Shown here piece after piece: positions 29,092 to 37,686 of a stretch of 64,000 bases of DNA (positions are counted from its first letter, which is position 1; the number at the start of each line of letters is the position of its first letter). The notes under the pieces are model-generated. The model searched no databases, was not told where the DNA came from, and saw nothing but the letters and a program-made list of their open reading frames with translations. The DNA is from Metapseudomonas otitidis (lineage in GTDB: Bacteria; Pseudomonadota; Gammaproteobacteria; Pseudomonadales; Pseudomonadaceae): positions 1 to 64,000 of the forward strand of contig NZ_FOJP01000011.1 in NCBI RefSeq assembly GCF_900111835.1, given 5' to 3'. The position numbers were made by a program, and so were the translations under genes.

Positions 29092-30482
29092 TCGGTCACC
29101 TCCTTGGGTTGCAGGGCCTTGCGTTCCAGCCCGTCGAGGAGGAAGCGCTGCCAGTGGCGGTGCTGGTTGACGTAGAGGCCTTCGTGGGTGCACTCCACAC
29201 CGGTCATCAGCGGGGCGATGCCGAGGATCTCGCTGTTGCGGGTGGCGCCGGTGGCCCAGCGCGGGTGCCCGCGGGAGATGTCGCTCCAGCGTTCCAGGCG
29301 CCCCTGGAAACCACGCTGCTGTTCGCGGAACTCCACCAGGTCGTCGGGGGTGCCCATGCCGGAGACGTTGAAGAAGTCTTCGAACTGTCGGATGCGGCTC
29401 TCGCGGTCGGCGTCCGACTCGCCCTTGACGCCGATGCACTGGCTGATGATCTCGGTCTTGTTCCAGGCCAGCGGCCGCACGATGCGCAACTGGGAGCTGA
29501 TCTGGTCCATGAAGAACAGGCTGGGGTAGATGTTCAGGTTGCGCAGGCGGTGCATCATCCACTCGGCCTTGGCCTGGCCGTAGGCCTCCACCAGGCGTGG
29601 CATCACGCTGGCGTAGCCGGGGCGCACGCTGGGGTTGGGCATGTCGCTGAACAGCACGCTGTGGCCGTTGTGGAAGGAGAACCAGCCGTCGTCGGTCTCG
29701 GCGTCGCCGGCGCCGAGCTTGCTGTAGTCGAGGGTGGCGCTGGCGGTCCCTTGTGCGGCGTCCACCTGCTGGCGGTGCTGCACGGTGGCCACGTAGTTGT
29801 AGTGCACGGTGCTCACGTGGTAGCCGTCGAGGCCGTTCTCGTTCTGCAGCTTCCAATTGCCGTCGAAGGTGTAGCTGGAACGGCCGGGCAGCACCTCCAG
29901 TTCACCGGTGGGGGACTGGGCCACCATCATGTCGAAGAACACCCGCGCATCGCCGAGGAAGTCCTCCAGGCGGTCGCTGCCGTGGATGTCGAGGCTGACG
30001 AAGACGAAGCCCTTGTAGCTCTCGATACGGGCCTTGCGCAGGCCGCGGGTGGCCTTGTCGAAGCATTCGGAATATTCGCCGGGGGCCTTCACCTTCAGCA
30101 GCCGGCCGTCGTTCTTGTAGCACCAGGCGTGGAAGGGGCAGGTGAAGGCGGACTGGTTGCCCTTGCCGACACGGGTGAGGGTGGCGCCGCGGTGCTGGCA
30201 GGCGTTGACCAGGGCGTGCAGCTGCCCGCTGGCGTCGCGGGTGACGATCAGTGGCTGGCGGCCGGCCTGCAGGGTGATGAAGTCGTTGGCGTTGGCGATC
30301 TCGCTCTCGTGGCAGGCGTAGATCCAGTTGCGCTCGAAGATCAGCTCCATCTCCAGTTCGAACAGCGCCGGCTCGGTGAACATGTCCCGGGCGATGCGGA
30401 ATACGCCGTCGTGCGGGCGGAAGTCCAGGCAGCCGGTGATGTAGGCCTTCCAGTCGTCGAGGCTTCTTGTCGTGGTGGGCAT
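29088..30482 (-). CDS. antA: Anthranilate 1,2-dioxygenase large (alpha) subunit
   Basis: A 464-residue Rieske non-haem iron oxygenase that converts anthranilate to catechol with loss of CO2 and ammonia. The Rieske ligands are in CQHRGATL and CPFHAWCYKNDG; the mononuclear iron ligands are in NENGLDGYHVSTVHYNY. The N-terminus (CLDFRPHDGVFRIARDMF) and overall sequence resemble AntA rather than BenA. No catechol cleavage genes lie in the window, so the ortho pathway must be elsewhere. It is the first gene of the minus-strand antABC operon, facing an AraC/XylS regulator. Confidence 0.92.
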   Translation of the reverse strand: MPTTTRSLDDWKAYITGCLDFRPHDGVFRIARDMFTEPALFELEMELIFERNWIYACHESEIANANDFITLQAGRQPLIVTRDASGQLHALVNACQHRGATLTRVGKGNQSAFTCPFHAWCYKNDGRLLKVKAPGEYSECFDKATRGLRKARIESYKGFVFVSLDIHGSDRLEDFLGDARVFFDMMVAQSPTGELEVLPGRSSYTFDGNWKLQNENGLDGYHVSTVHYNYVATVQHRQQVDAAQGTASATLDYSKLGAGDAETDDGWFSFHNGHSVLFSDMPNPSVRPGYASVMPRLVEAYGQAKAEWMMHRLRNLNIYPSLFFMDQISSQLRIVRPLAWNKTEIISQCIGVKGESDADRESRIRQFEDFFNVSGMGTPDDLVEFREQQRGFQGRLERWSDISRGHPRWATGATRNSEILGIAPLMTGVECTHEGLYVNQHRHWQRFLLDGLERKALQPKEVTE

Positions 30483-30595
30483 GGGGGACTCCAGGCGGTG
30501 ATTCGGTGGAGCGCATTAGGGGGCGCGGGTGGGGCGGGGGTCTATCCGCTTAGTGGGCGAACACTCGCCGGAAAATCCGTACTTCGGCGGGGCGT

Positions 30596-30647
30596 GGGGT
30601 AACGCTCGGGAGCCTCGGGGTAACGCTTCATGCGGTGGGGTAGGGTG
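30596..30647. promoter_or_regulatory. 21-bp-spaced GGGGTAACGCT repeats, candidate AntR operator
   Basis: GGGGTAACGCT occurs exactly at 30596-30606 and 30617-30627, starts 21 bp apart, with a degenerate third copy (GGGGTAGGGT) starting at 30637. The repeats lie 114 bp and more upstream of antA and 150-200 bp upstream of the regulator gene. Two-turn spacing suits an AraC/XylS dimer; binding by the neighbouring regulator is inferred. The 314-bp region holds no gene that I can support. Confidence 0.6.
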
Positions 30648-30796
30648 CCCGTCCGTTTTGTCTATCCGGAAAGTTGAAGAAGCCTGTCCCAAAGATTCGA
30701 TTCCGGCCTGTGGGACGGCCGTGGCATGGTGCTTGCCTTGATCCTGGCAATGCGCCGCCAGAGCGCGCTTCCATAAACCCTCATGGGTGCCGCGTG

Positions 30797-31810
30797 ATGA
30801 ACCTGAACGAATCCCCTCGTTGCCGGGGCCTGCTCGCCGATCGTTTCGACCTGGCGGGCGCCCGTGCCTGGATGGCGGCCATCTGCGGGCCGCACCGACT
30901 GGACGCCGCGCGCCCGGAGCGCATCCGCTTCCACCACAGTGGCAATGTCCTGCCCACCAGCGCCATCACCCTGGGCCATGTGGAGTACGGCACCGACGTC
31001 ACCATCGGTGTCGGCGAGGAGGCCACCCTCGACTGCTACAGCCTCAGCCTGCCCCTGGGCGGCGAGCAGGAGCTGGACCTCGCCGGCCGTCGCCTGCGCT
31101 CCGACCCCGGGCTGGGCCTGGTGCTGTCGCCCGACCAGAGCCAGCGGCTGACCATCGCCGGCAACTGCCGCAAGCTGCAGGTGGCCATCCCGCGACGGGC
31201 GCTGGTGGAGGTGCTGGAGGCGTTGCTGGAGCGCAACGTCGTCCAGCCCCTGCACTTCGAACCGCAGATGGACGCGGTCGACGGGGCGACGGGTGCCTGG
31301 TGGCGCATGGCCCGCCATCTCACTGATGAGCTGGCACGGGGTGCGGCCCTCTACGGCCAGGGGCTGTTCTCCCGGGACCTGGAGAGCGCCTTCATCAAGG
31401 GGCTGCTGCTGGCCCAGCCGAACAGCTACAGCGACGAGCTGCAGGCGCGCCAGGCCCCGCAGCTGCCGCATTACCTGGTCCGGGCGCGGGACTTCATGCG
31501 CACCCACGCCCGGGAGAACCTCTGCCTGGAAGACATCGAGCGCGCTGCCGGCGTATCGCGCTTCAAGCTGTTCGAGGGGTTCCGCCGGCACTTCGGGGTG
31601 TCACCCATGGCCTTTCTCAAGCGCCATCGGCTGCTGGCGGTGCGCCAGGCGCTGCTGGACGACCACAGCCCGCGCAACGTCTCGGCCATCGCCATGGCCT
31701 GGGGCTTCACCCACCTGGGGCGTTTCTCCTGCGAGTACCGCAAGCTCTTCGGCGAGCCGCCCAGCGCCACCCTCCAGCGCCTGGCGGCGCAGCGGGACGC
31801 TTCCTGCTGA
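30797..31810 (+). CDS. antR: AraC/XylS-family regulator of the ant operon (AntR-type)
   Basis: A 337-residue regulator with an N-terminal AraC_binding_2-type effector domain (about 30-190) and C-terminal paired helix-turn-helix motifs (about 235-330: LEDIERAAGVSRFKLFEGFRRHFGVSP and VSAIAMAWGFTHLGRFSCEYRKLFGEPP). It is divergent from antABC, the layout described for the AraC/XylS-type AntR of the pCAR1 ant operon in P. resinovorans. I used the ATG at 30797; the longer frame lacks family similarity. A GTG three bases upstream is an alternative. Anthranilate is the likely inducer. Confidence 0.82.
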   Translation: MNLNESPRCRGLLADRFDLAGARAWMAAICGPHRLDAARPERIRFHHSGNVLPTSAITLGHVEYGTDVTIGVGEEATLDCYSLSLPLGGEQELDLAGRRLRSDPGLGLVLSPDQSQRLTIAGNCRKLQVAIPRRALVEVLEALLERNVVQPLHFEPQMDAVDGATGAWWRMARHLTDELARGAALYGQGLFSRDLESAFIKGLLLAQPNSYSDELQARQAPQLPHYLVRARDFMRTHARENLCLEDIERAAGVSRFKLFEGFRRHFGVSPMAFLKRHRLLAVRQALLDDHSPRNVSAIAMAWGFTHLGRFSCEYRKLFGEPPSATLQRLAAQRDASC

Positions 31811-32382
31811 GCGAGCGGCCGTCCGTCCGCTTAATTCGAGTCGTCACCCGGTCGTCATCAACCTGTCACGGGCGGCGGACGACCATGGCCCGGACGCTGC
31901 CACCATTAGGACCCGTCCCATGGCGACAGACGGCGAAAGGCTTGATCCTTGGCCCTCGTCAACGTTGAAAGGAAAGATCAGGAAACAAACCCGGGCCCCC
32001 GGGCCTAGCCAAGCTTCGGAGCATGCCGTATGATCCGCCGCCTAGTACCTAGCTGTAAGTCAGTCCGGTCAGCTGTACTCCGCGACGTCCCCGCGCACCA
32101 CGGCACCGGTCTCCTTGATGGTCACCTGAACGCAACTTCCCGCCCAATGGCGTTCCCGCGTTCCTGGCCAGCCATCCAGAAGTCTGATCAGGACAGCCGC
32201 CGGCCCAGAACCTTGCCGCGGCTACAACCTGGCACCCGAAGTACTTCGTCGGCTCACCTATCGTGGGTGGAACCAAATGCCGACTCATTCACTCCGATAA
32301 GGATCATCCGTTGCGCCCATTTGGGCGGCGGATTCGGAGTTTTATTACGCGGCCATGCCGCTTGTATGCAGGACATAACAAC
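31811..32382. other. Long non-coding region / leader upstream of a small DUF3509-like gene
   Basis: These 572 bp hold no convincing gene and are less GC-rich than the surroundings. They contain a PHO-box-like array (31841-31869), an AAGGAAAGATCAGGAAACAAA purine-rich stretch near 31968-31988, and two hairpins close to the next gene: CGCCCA/TGGGCG (32314-32327) and GCGGC/GCCGC (32349-32361). A long 5' leader or a small RNA gene is possible. Neither promoter nor end could be fixed. Confidence 0.45.
31841..31869 (+). promoter_or_regulatory. PHO-box-like array of three half-sites
   Basis: TCGTCAC (31841-31847), TCGTCAT (31852-31858) and CTGTCAC (31863-31869) are spaced exactly 11 bp. The last two together match the PhoB box consensus CTGTCATAAATCTGTCAC (with C allowed at position 11) at 15 of 18 positions. 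Binding by PhoB is inferred. Confidence 0.5.
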
Positions 32383-32610
32383 ATGACCATTCATCATCAG
32401 GCCAAAGACGCCATCACCACCCTGACCCGCGCATTCGCTCCGCTGCAGTGCCAGATCACCGCCCCGTCCCGCAAGGGCGGCTTCAGCTTCACCATCGTCA
32501 GCGAGTACGGTGTTGCCTGCCACAGCCAGCGCCTCTACCCGGAGCACTACCGTGACTCCAGCCAGCTGCAGCAGGTGATCGACCGCGCCCAGCGTGCGCT
32601 GACCGCCTGA
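32383..32610 (+). CDS. Small DUF3509-like protein
   Basis: A 75-residue cytosolic protein (FAPLQCQITAPSRKGGFSFTIVSEYG, then QRLYPEHYRDSSQLQQVIDRAQRAL). The pattern of an amphipathic N-terminal helix, a short beta-meander and a C-terminal helix resembles the Pseudomonas DUF3509 family, of which 37687-37908 may be another member. Function is unknown. AGGA lies 9 bases before the ATG. It is followed by a strong terminator, so it forms its own transcription unit. Confidence 0.7.
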   Translation: MTIHHQAKDAITTLTRAFAPLQCQITAPSRKGGFSFTIVSEYGVACHSQRLYPEHYRDSSQLQQVIDRAQRALTA

Positions 32611-32628
32611 GGCGAGTCGGCGTTACCC

Positions 32629-32654
32629 AAAGCCCCGCACAAGCGGGGCTTTTT
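32629..32654 (+). terminator. Rho-independent terminator
   Basis: GCCCCGC (32632-32638) pairs with GCGGGGC (32643-32649) around ACAA, preceded by AAA and followed by TTTTT. A textbook terminator for the small gene ending at 32610; the A-run also lets it act on the other strand. Confidence 0.9.
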
Positions 32655-32704
32655 CATGCCCGTTGAAATGTGGAGACGAAGCAGGGCGGGCTTTTCGCCA
32701 GACG

Positions 32705-32733
32705 AAAAAAAGCAGCCCGGGGGGCGGGCTGCA
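32705..32733 (-). terminator. Rho-independent terminator on the minus strand
   Basis: Read on the minus strand, GCAGCCCG (32732-32725) pairs with CGGGCTGC (32719-32712) and is followed by seven T. The nearest minus-strand gene, acuI, ends 190 bp earlier, so the terminator serves either a long acuI 3' end or a separate transcript. Confidence 0.75.
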
Positions 32734-32849
32734 TGGATGGCCAAGGGGGATGGCCATGGGAGGAGCTAGGAGCAATACACGATCGGTTCGCGACCGCCAC
32801 CAGCAGGGGCGGGTGGCAGCAGGGCTGCCGGCGAGTCGATGGGTGGCAG

Positions 32850-32901
32850 GATAGTCACCGGCTCCCGTGGCGGGAAATCACCTTAGGTAATAGTGACTAT
32901 C
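32850..32901. repeat. Inverted repeat GATAGTCAC / GTGACTATC
   Basis: Nine-base perfect arms at 32850-32858 and 32893-32901, with a shorter GC-rich hairpin between them. It lies in the 313-bp gap between the small DUF3509-like gene and acuI, in which no gene was found. Confidence 0.4.
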
Positions 32902-32923
32902 GGCTGCGCTTATCGCCGTCCCC

Positions 32924-33907
32924 TCAGCGGTTGACGTCCACCACCACACGCCCGCGTACCTGGCCGTCCAGCAGCTCGCGGGCGACCGGCAGGGCTTCCT
33001 CCAGGCTGATCTCGCGGGTGATCGCGTCCAGCAGCGCCAGGTCCAGGTCACGGGCCAGGCGCTCCCAGGCCTCGATACGATCGGCCTTCGGGCGCATCAC
33101 GCTGTCGATGCCGGCCAGGGTCACTCCACGCAGGATGAAGGGCGCGACGCTGGCGGGAAAATCCATGCCCTGGGCCAGGCCGCAGGCCGCGACCGCGCCG
33201 CCATAGCGGATGCCGGCGCAGACGTTGGCCAGGGTGTGGCTGCCGACCGAGTCGATGGCGCCGGCCCAGCGCTCCTTGCCCAGCGGGCGACCGGGTTCGG
33301 CGAGGCTGGCGCGGTCGATGATCTCGCTGGCACCCAGGCGCTTGAGGTAGTCCGCTTCCTGTGGTCGGCCGGTGGAGGCCGCCACCTGGTAGCCGAGGCG
33401 GGCGAGCAGGGCGATGGCGAAGCTGCCGACGCCCCCGTTGGCGCCGGTCACCAGCACCTGGCCCTTGTCCGGGGTCACGCCGTTGCGCTCCAGGGCCAGC
33501 ACCGAGAGCATCGCGGTGTAGCCGGCGGTGCCGATGGCCATCGCCTGGCGCGGGGTGAAGCCGGCCGGCAGCGGGATCAGCCAGTCGGCCTTGAGGCGCG
33601 CCTTCTGAGCCAGGCCGCCCCAGTGCGTTTCGCCCACGCCCCAGCCATTGAGCAACACCTTGTCACCGGCCTTGAAAACGGGGCTGTCGCTGGCCTCCAC
33701 GGTGCCGGCCAGGTCGATGCCGGCGACCATGGGGAAGCTGCGCACCACCGGGCTTTTGCCGGTGATGGCCAGGCCGTCCTTGTAGTTCAGGGTGCTGTAG
33801 TCGACCTTCACGGTGACCTCGCCCGCAGGCAGTTGCGCCTCGTCCAGCTCCGCCAGCGTGGCGCGGTAGCCGGTATCGTCCTTGTCGATCAGGATGCCTT
33901 TGAACAT
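32924..33907 (-). CDS. acuI: Acrylyl-CoA reductase / YhdH-type quinone oxidoreductase
   Basis: A 327-residue medium-chain dehydrogenase/reductase of the YhdH/AcuI group. NADPH binding is shown by [18 protein letters not shown]; family features include [29 protein letters not shown] and [16 protein letters not shown]. AcuI enzymes reduce acrylyl-CoA to propionyl-CoA, a detoxification step. No zinc ligands of alcohol dehydrogenases are seen. The TetR gene upstream on the same strand (39 bp gap) probably controls it. Confidence 0.88.
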   Translation of the reverse strand: MFKGILIDKDDTGYRATLAELDEAQLPAGEVTVKVDYSTLNYKDGLAITGKSPVVRSFPMVAGIDLAGTVEASDSPVFKAGDKVLLNGWGVGETHWGGLAQKARLKADWLIPLPAGFTPRQAMAIGTAGYTAMLSVLALERNGVTPDKGQVLVTGANGGVGSFAIALLARLGYQVAASTGRPQEADYLKRLGASEIIDRASLAEPGRPLGKERWAGAIDSVGSHTLANVCAGIRYGGAVAACGLAQGMDFPASVAPFILRGVTLAGIDSVMRPKADRIEAWERLARDLDLALLDAITREISLEEALPVARELLDGQVRGRVVVDVNR

Positions 33908-33946
33908 CGGGTGTCTCCTCGTGCGGAACCTAGGGAAAGGGACGGG

Positions 33947-34579
33947 CTAGCGCGGCAGCCCGGCGAGAAATCCTTGGATGAAGCAGTCCAGCGGCGCATT
34001 GCCGCGCACCAGCCGGGCGCGCAGCACGGCGCCTTCCCAGCCGATCCAGAAGAACGCGGCCCAGTGCGCGCAATCCGCCTCCGGAGCCAGCTCGCCTTCG
34101 GCCTTGGCGGCCTCCAGGCACAGCGCCAGGCGCTGCTGCCAGCTGAGCAGGATGGCCTCCAGGGATTCGCGGAAGGCCTCCGGCAGCTGGGTCACCTCCT
34201 GGCCCAGGTTGCCCACCAGGCAGCCCCGGCGGTAATCGAAGCGTTGCATGCCGGCCTTGGCGTCCTCGACGAAGGCGGCGATGCGCGCCAGCGGTGGGCG
34301 CGACGCGTCCAGCAGGCAGCGGTCCAGCTTGCGCGCGAAGTAGTCGGCATAGTTCGCTAGCACCGCGTGGCCGAAGTCTTCCTTGCTCTGGAAGTAGTGG
34401 TAGAACGAGCCCTTGGGCACGCCGACGCGGCTCAGCACCGCATCGATGCCGGTGCTGAGGAAGCCCTGCTCGGTGAGGATTTCGGTGCCGCAACGCACCA
34501 GGGCGTCGCGGGTGTCGGGGTTGTCGCGATTGACCTTGGGTGGTCGGCCGCGACGGGGCGTGGGTGTGGAATCGGTCAT
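33947..34579 (-). CDS. TetR-family transcriptional regulator (AcuR-like)
   Basis: A 210-residue repressor with an N-terminal helix-turn-helix (GIDAVLSRVGVPKGSFYHYFQSKEDFG, about 45-70) preceded by the basic tail PRRGRPPKVNRDN, and a C-terminal ligand domain with CLVGNLGQEV. It is directly upstream of acuI on the same strand, and its own promoter region holds a TAGAC/GTCTA inverted repeat. This suggests an autoregulated tetR-acuI unit responding to a reactive acyl or aldehyde compound; the ligand is not known. Confidence 0.88.
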   Translation of the reverse strand: MTDSTPTPRRGRPPKVNRDNPDTRDALVRCGTEILTEQGFLSTGIDAVLSRVGVPKGSFYHYFQSKEDFGHAVLANYADYFARKLDRCLLDASRPPLARIAAFVEDAKAGMQRFDYRRGCLVGNLGQEVTQLPEAFRESLEAILLSWQQRLALCLEAAKAEGELAPEADCAHWAAFFWIGWEGAVLRARLVRGNAPLDCFIQGFLAGLPR

Positions 34580-34591
34580 GGCGGGGGATAT

Positions 34592-34606
34592 TAGACCGAC
34601 TGTCTA
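34592..34606. promoter_or_regulatory. Candidate TetR operator
   Basis: TAGAC (34592-34596) and GTCTA (34602-34606) are perfect inverted half-sites around CGACT, 13 bp upstream of the tetR start. Size and position suit a TetR dimer; binding is inferred. Confidence 0.55.
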
Positions 34607-34608
34607 GA

Positions 34609-34646
34609 AAATCAATGGCGGGTGCGCCGCATCGCCCGCACCCGCC
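34609..34646 (-). terminator. Terminator-like hairpin after the DsbA-fold gene
   Basis: On the minus strand GGCGGGTGCG (34646-34637) pairs with CGCACCCGCC (34626-34617) and is followed by ATTGATTTTC. It begins 15 bp after the stop of the DsbA-fold gene and would separate it from tetR. Confidence 0.55.
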
Positions 34647-34660
34647 TCGCGCCGCACCCC

Positions 34661-35308
34661 TTATCCGGCAGCGACGAGCTGGCGGATCGCCTGCTCGAAA
34701 TACTCCGCCGGCTGGCCACCGCTGATCAGGTGGCGGCCGTTGAGGATCACCGACGGCACCGAGCGGATGCCGTGGCTCGTGTAGAAGTGTTCCTCCTCGC
34801 GCACCTCCTCGGCGAAGCGGCCGGACTCCAGCACCTCCCGTGCCGCCCCGGCATCCAGCCCGGCGGCTGCGGCCACCTCCACCAGCACCGCGCGGTCGCT
34901 GGGATTGCGCCCCTCGCTGAAGTAGGCGGCCAGCAGGCCCTGCTTGAGCGCCAGCTGGCGGCCTTCCAGCCCGGCCCAGTGCAGCAGGCGGTGGGCGTCG
35001 AAGGTGTTGTAGATGCGCCCGCGCGCCTGCATGTCGAAGCGGAAGCCCACCTCGGCGCCGCGCTGGCGGATGTGCTCGCGGTTGGCCGCCACCTGCTCCG
35101 GCGTGCTGCCGTACTTCTGCTGGATGTGTTCGACGATGTCCTGGCCTTCCGGCGGCATGTCGGGGTTCAGCTCGAAGGGCTTGAAGGCGAGCGTGACCGC
35201 CACCTCGTCGCCAAGGTTGGCGATGGCCTGCTGCAGCGCGCCCAGCCCCACCGCGCACCAGGGGCAGACCACGTCGGATACGAAGTCGATGTGGATGGCC
35301 TTGCTCAT
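34661..35308 (-). CDS. DsbA-family (FrnE-like) thioredoxin-fold oxidoreductase
   Basis: A 215-residue cytosolic protein (no signal peptide) of the DSBA/FrnE group. The redox motif CPWC is in DVVCPWCAVGLGAL; the cis-Pro region is GIRSVPSVILNGRHLISGGQ. Relatives act as disulfide isomerases or 2-hydroxychromene-2-carboxylate isomerase-like enzymes. The ATG at 35308 is chosen because GGAG lies seven bases upstream; the ATG at 35314 is only one base from it. It is divergent from the EF-G paralogue. Confidence 0.85.
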   Translation of the reverse strand: MSKAIHIDFVSDVVCPWCAVGLGALQQAIANLGDEVAVTLAFKPFELNPDMPPEGQDIVEHIQQKYGSTPEQVAANREHIRQRGAEVGFRFDMQARGRIYNTFDAHRLLHWAGLEGRQLALKQGLLAAYFSEGRNPSDRAVLVEVAAAAGLDAGAAREVLESGRFAEEVREEEHFYTSHGIRSVPSVILNGRHLISGGQPAEYFEQAIRQLVAAG

Positions 35309-35550
35309 GGGCATGCTCCGTGAAAGATGAAAGGCGCCCAGTCTATGCCTCGAAAGCCCGTACCGCGACGTATCGCACGGCTGTCATCGGCAGGCAGTAA
35401 AAAAACAGCGGGCGGGTGCCGCTTGGCGGCTTGCGTCGGCGGCATCTTCAACCATGCTTGCTAATCCATCCCGGCTGCTTCGCCGCTCGCGTCCTCGAGC
35501 GGCCGTGCCGTTCCCGTCCCGAACCCATCCCGACCATCACGAGGTGAGCC

Positions 35551-37653
35551 ATGGCCCGCGCCACATCCATCGACCGTTACCGCAACATCGGCATCGTGGC
35601 CCATGTGGATGCCGGCAAGACCACCACCACCGAGCGGATCCTGTTCTACACCGGGGTCAACCACAAGATGGGCGAGGTGCACGACGGCGCCGCCACCATG
35701 GACTGGATGGTGCAGGAGCAGGAGCGCGGCATCACCATCACATCCGCCGCCACCACCGCCTTCTGGTCCGGCTCGGCCAAGCAGTACGACAAGCACCGCT
35801 TCAACATCATCGACACCCCCGGCCACGTCGACTTCACCATCGAAGTCGAACGCTCCTTGCGGGTGCTGGACGGCGCCGTGGTGGTGTTCAGCGGCGCCGA
35901 CGGCGTCGAGCCGCAATCCGAGACGGTCTGGCGCCAGGCCAACAAGTACGGCGTGCCGCGCATCGCCTACGTCAACAAGATGGACCGCGCCGGCGCCAAC
36001 TTCCTCTGGGTGGTCGGGCAGATCCGCCAGCGCCTCGGCCACACCCCGGTGCCCATTCAGCTGCCCATCGGTGCCGAGGAGAACTTCGAGGGCCAGATCG
36101 ACCTGCTGAAGATGAAGGCCATCTACTGGAACGACGCCGACCAGGGCACCAGCTTCCGCGAGGAGGCGATCCCCGAGGCCCTGCTCGCCGAGGCCGAGTC
36201 CTGGCGGGAGAAGCTGGTGGAGGCTGCTGCCGAAGCCAACGAGACGCTGATGAACAAGTACCTCGAAGGCGAAGCCCTGAGCCTGGAGGAGATCAAGGCC
36301 GGCCTGCGCCAGCGCACCATCGCCTGCGAGATCGTCCCCGCCGTGCTGGGCTCCTCCTTCAAGAACAAGGGCGTGCCGCTGGTGCTCGATGCGGTCATCG
36401 ACTACCTGCCGGCACCCACCGAGATCCCGGCCATCAAGGGCACCCACCCGGACGACGAGAACCACCACGACGAGCGCCACGCCACCGACGACGAACCGTT
36501 CTCCGCCCTGGCCTTCAAGATCGCCACCGACCCCTTCGTCGGCACCCTGACCTTCACCCGCGTCTACTCCGGCGTGCTCAGCTCCGGCGACTCGGTGCTC
36601 AACTCGGTCAAGGGCAAGAAGGAGCGGGTCGGCCGCATGGTGCAGATGCACGCCAACACCCGCGAAGAGATCAAGGAGTGCCGGGCCGGCGACATCGCCG
36701 CGCTGATCGGCATGAAGGACGTCACCACCGGCGACACCCTGTGCGACATCGACAAGCCGATCATCCTCGAACGCATGGACTTCCCCGAGCCGGTGATCTC
36801 AGTCGCCGTCGAGCCCAAGACCAAGGCCGACCAGGAGAAGATGGGCATCGCCCTCGGCAAGCTCGCCCAGGAGGACCCGTCCTTCCGCGTGCGCTCGGAC
36901 GAGGAGTCGGGGCAGACCATCATCTCCGGCATGGGCGAGCTGCACCTGGACATCCTCATCGACCGCATGAAGCGCGAGTTCAACGTCGAGGCCAACATCG
37001 GCAAGCCCCAGGTCGCCTACCGCGAGAAGATCCGCAACCGCTGCGAGATCGAAGGCAAGTTCGTCCGCCAGTCCGGCGGGCGCGGCCAGTTCGGCCATTG
37101 CTGGGTGCGCTTCGAGCCGGGCGAGGAGGGCAAGGACACCCTCGAATTCCACAACGAAGTGGTCGGCGGCGTGATCCCCCGCGAATACATCCCGGCCATC
37201 CAGAAGGGCATCGAGGAGCAGATGAAGAACGGCGTGCTGGCCGGCTACCCGCTGCTCGGCCTCAAGGCCACCGTGTTCGATGGCTCCTACCACGACGTCG
37301 ACTCCAACGAGATGGCGTTCAAGATCGCCGCCTCCATGGCCACCAAGCAGCTGGCGCAGCACGGCGGCGCGGTGCTGCTGGAGCCGATCATGAAGGTCGA
37401 GGTGGTCACCCCCGAGGACTACATGGGCGACATCATGGGCGACCTCAACCGCCGGCGCGGCCTCATCCAGGGCATGGACGAAGTGCCGGCGGGGCGGGTG
37501 ATCCGCGCCGAGGTGCCGTTGGGCGAGATGTTCGGCTACGCCACCGTGGTGCGTTCCATGTCCCAGGGGCGGGCCAGCTACTCCATGGAGTTCTCCCGCT
37601 ATGCCGAGGCGCCGGCCAACATCGCCGACGCCATCATCAAGGGGCATGCCTGA
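35551..37653 (+). CDS. fusA2: Elongation factor G paralogue (FusA2/EF-G1B type)
   Basis: A 700-residue full-length EF-G. GTPase motifs are [11 protein letters not shown] (G1), DTPGHVDF (G3) and [10 protein letters not shown] (G4), followed by domains II-V, with [20 protein letters not shown] in domain III. It is not in a str operon (no rpsL, rpsG or tuf nearby), marking it as a second copy. P. aeruginosa also carries two EF-Gs with divided roles. The segment [21 protein letters not shown] is His-rich. An upstream AGGTG sequence (AGGTGAGCC ATG) fits the start. Which ribosomal step it serves cannot be read from sequence. Confidence 0.9.
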   Translation: MARATSIDRYRNIGIVAHVDAGKTTTTERILFYTGVNHKMGEVHDGAATMDWMVQEQERGITITSAATTAFWSGSAKQYDKHRFNIIDTPGHVDFTIEVERSLRVLDGAVVVFSGADGVEPQSETVWRQANKYGVPRIAYVNKMDRAGANFLWVVGQIRQRLGHTPVPIQLPIGAEENFEGQIDLLKMKAIYWNDADQGTSFREEAIPEALLAEAESWREKLVEAAAEANETLMNKYLEGEALSLEEIKAGLRQRTIACEIVPAVLGSSFKNKGVPLVLDAVIDYLPAPTEIPAIKGTHPDDENHHDERHATDDEPFSALAFKIATDPFVGTLTFTRVYSGVLSSGDSVLNSVKGKKERVGRMVQMHANTREEIKECRAGDIAALIGMKDVTTGDTLCDIDKPIILERMDFPEPVISVAVEPKTKADQEKMGIALGKLAQEDPSFRVRSDEESGQTIISGMGELHLDILIDRMKREFNVEANIGKPQVAYREKIRNRCEIEGKFVRQSGGRGQFGHCWVRFEPGEEGKDTLEFHNEVVGGVIPREYIPAIQKGIEEQMKNGVLAGYPLLGLKATVFDGSYHDVDSNEMAFKIAASMATKQLAQHGGAVLLEPIMKVEVVTPEDYMGDIMGDLNRRRGLIQGMDEVPAGRVIRAEVPLGEMFGYATVVRSMSQGRASYSMEFSRYAEAPANIADAIIKGHA

Positions 37654-37660
37654 GCCGGTC

Positions 37661-37684
37661 CGGCGGGCCCCAGCGGGCCCGCCG
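37661..37684. terminator. GC-rich hairpin between convergent genes
   Basis: CGGCGGGCCC (37661-37670) and GGGCCCGCCG (37675-37684) pair perfectly around CAGC, between the fusA2 stop and the convergent small gene. No T-run, so termination is plausible but unproven. Confidence 0.5.
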
Positions 37685-37686
37685 TG

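Noticed and set aside
32069-32215. A short minus-strand open segment ending in VTIKETGAVVRGDVAEYS that reads like protein.
   Set aside because: No ATG or GTG start with a ribosome site exists before the upstream stop, and the rest of the frame is unremarkable. Possibly a decayed fragment, but not supportable as a gene.
35395-35430. A minus-strand terminator (AGCGG/CCGCT followed by seven T).
   Set aside because: The stem is only 5 bp and no minus-strand gene precedes it; the region is the fusA2 upstream side.
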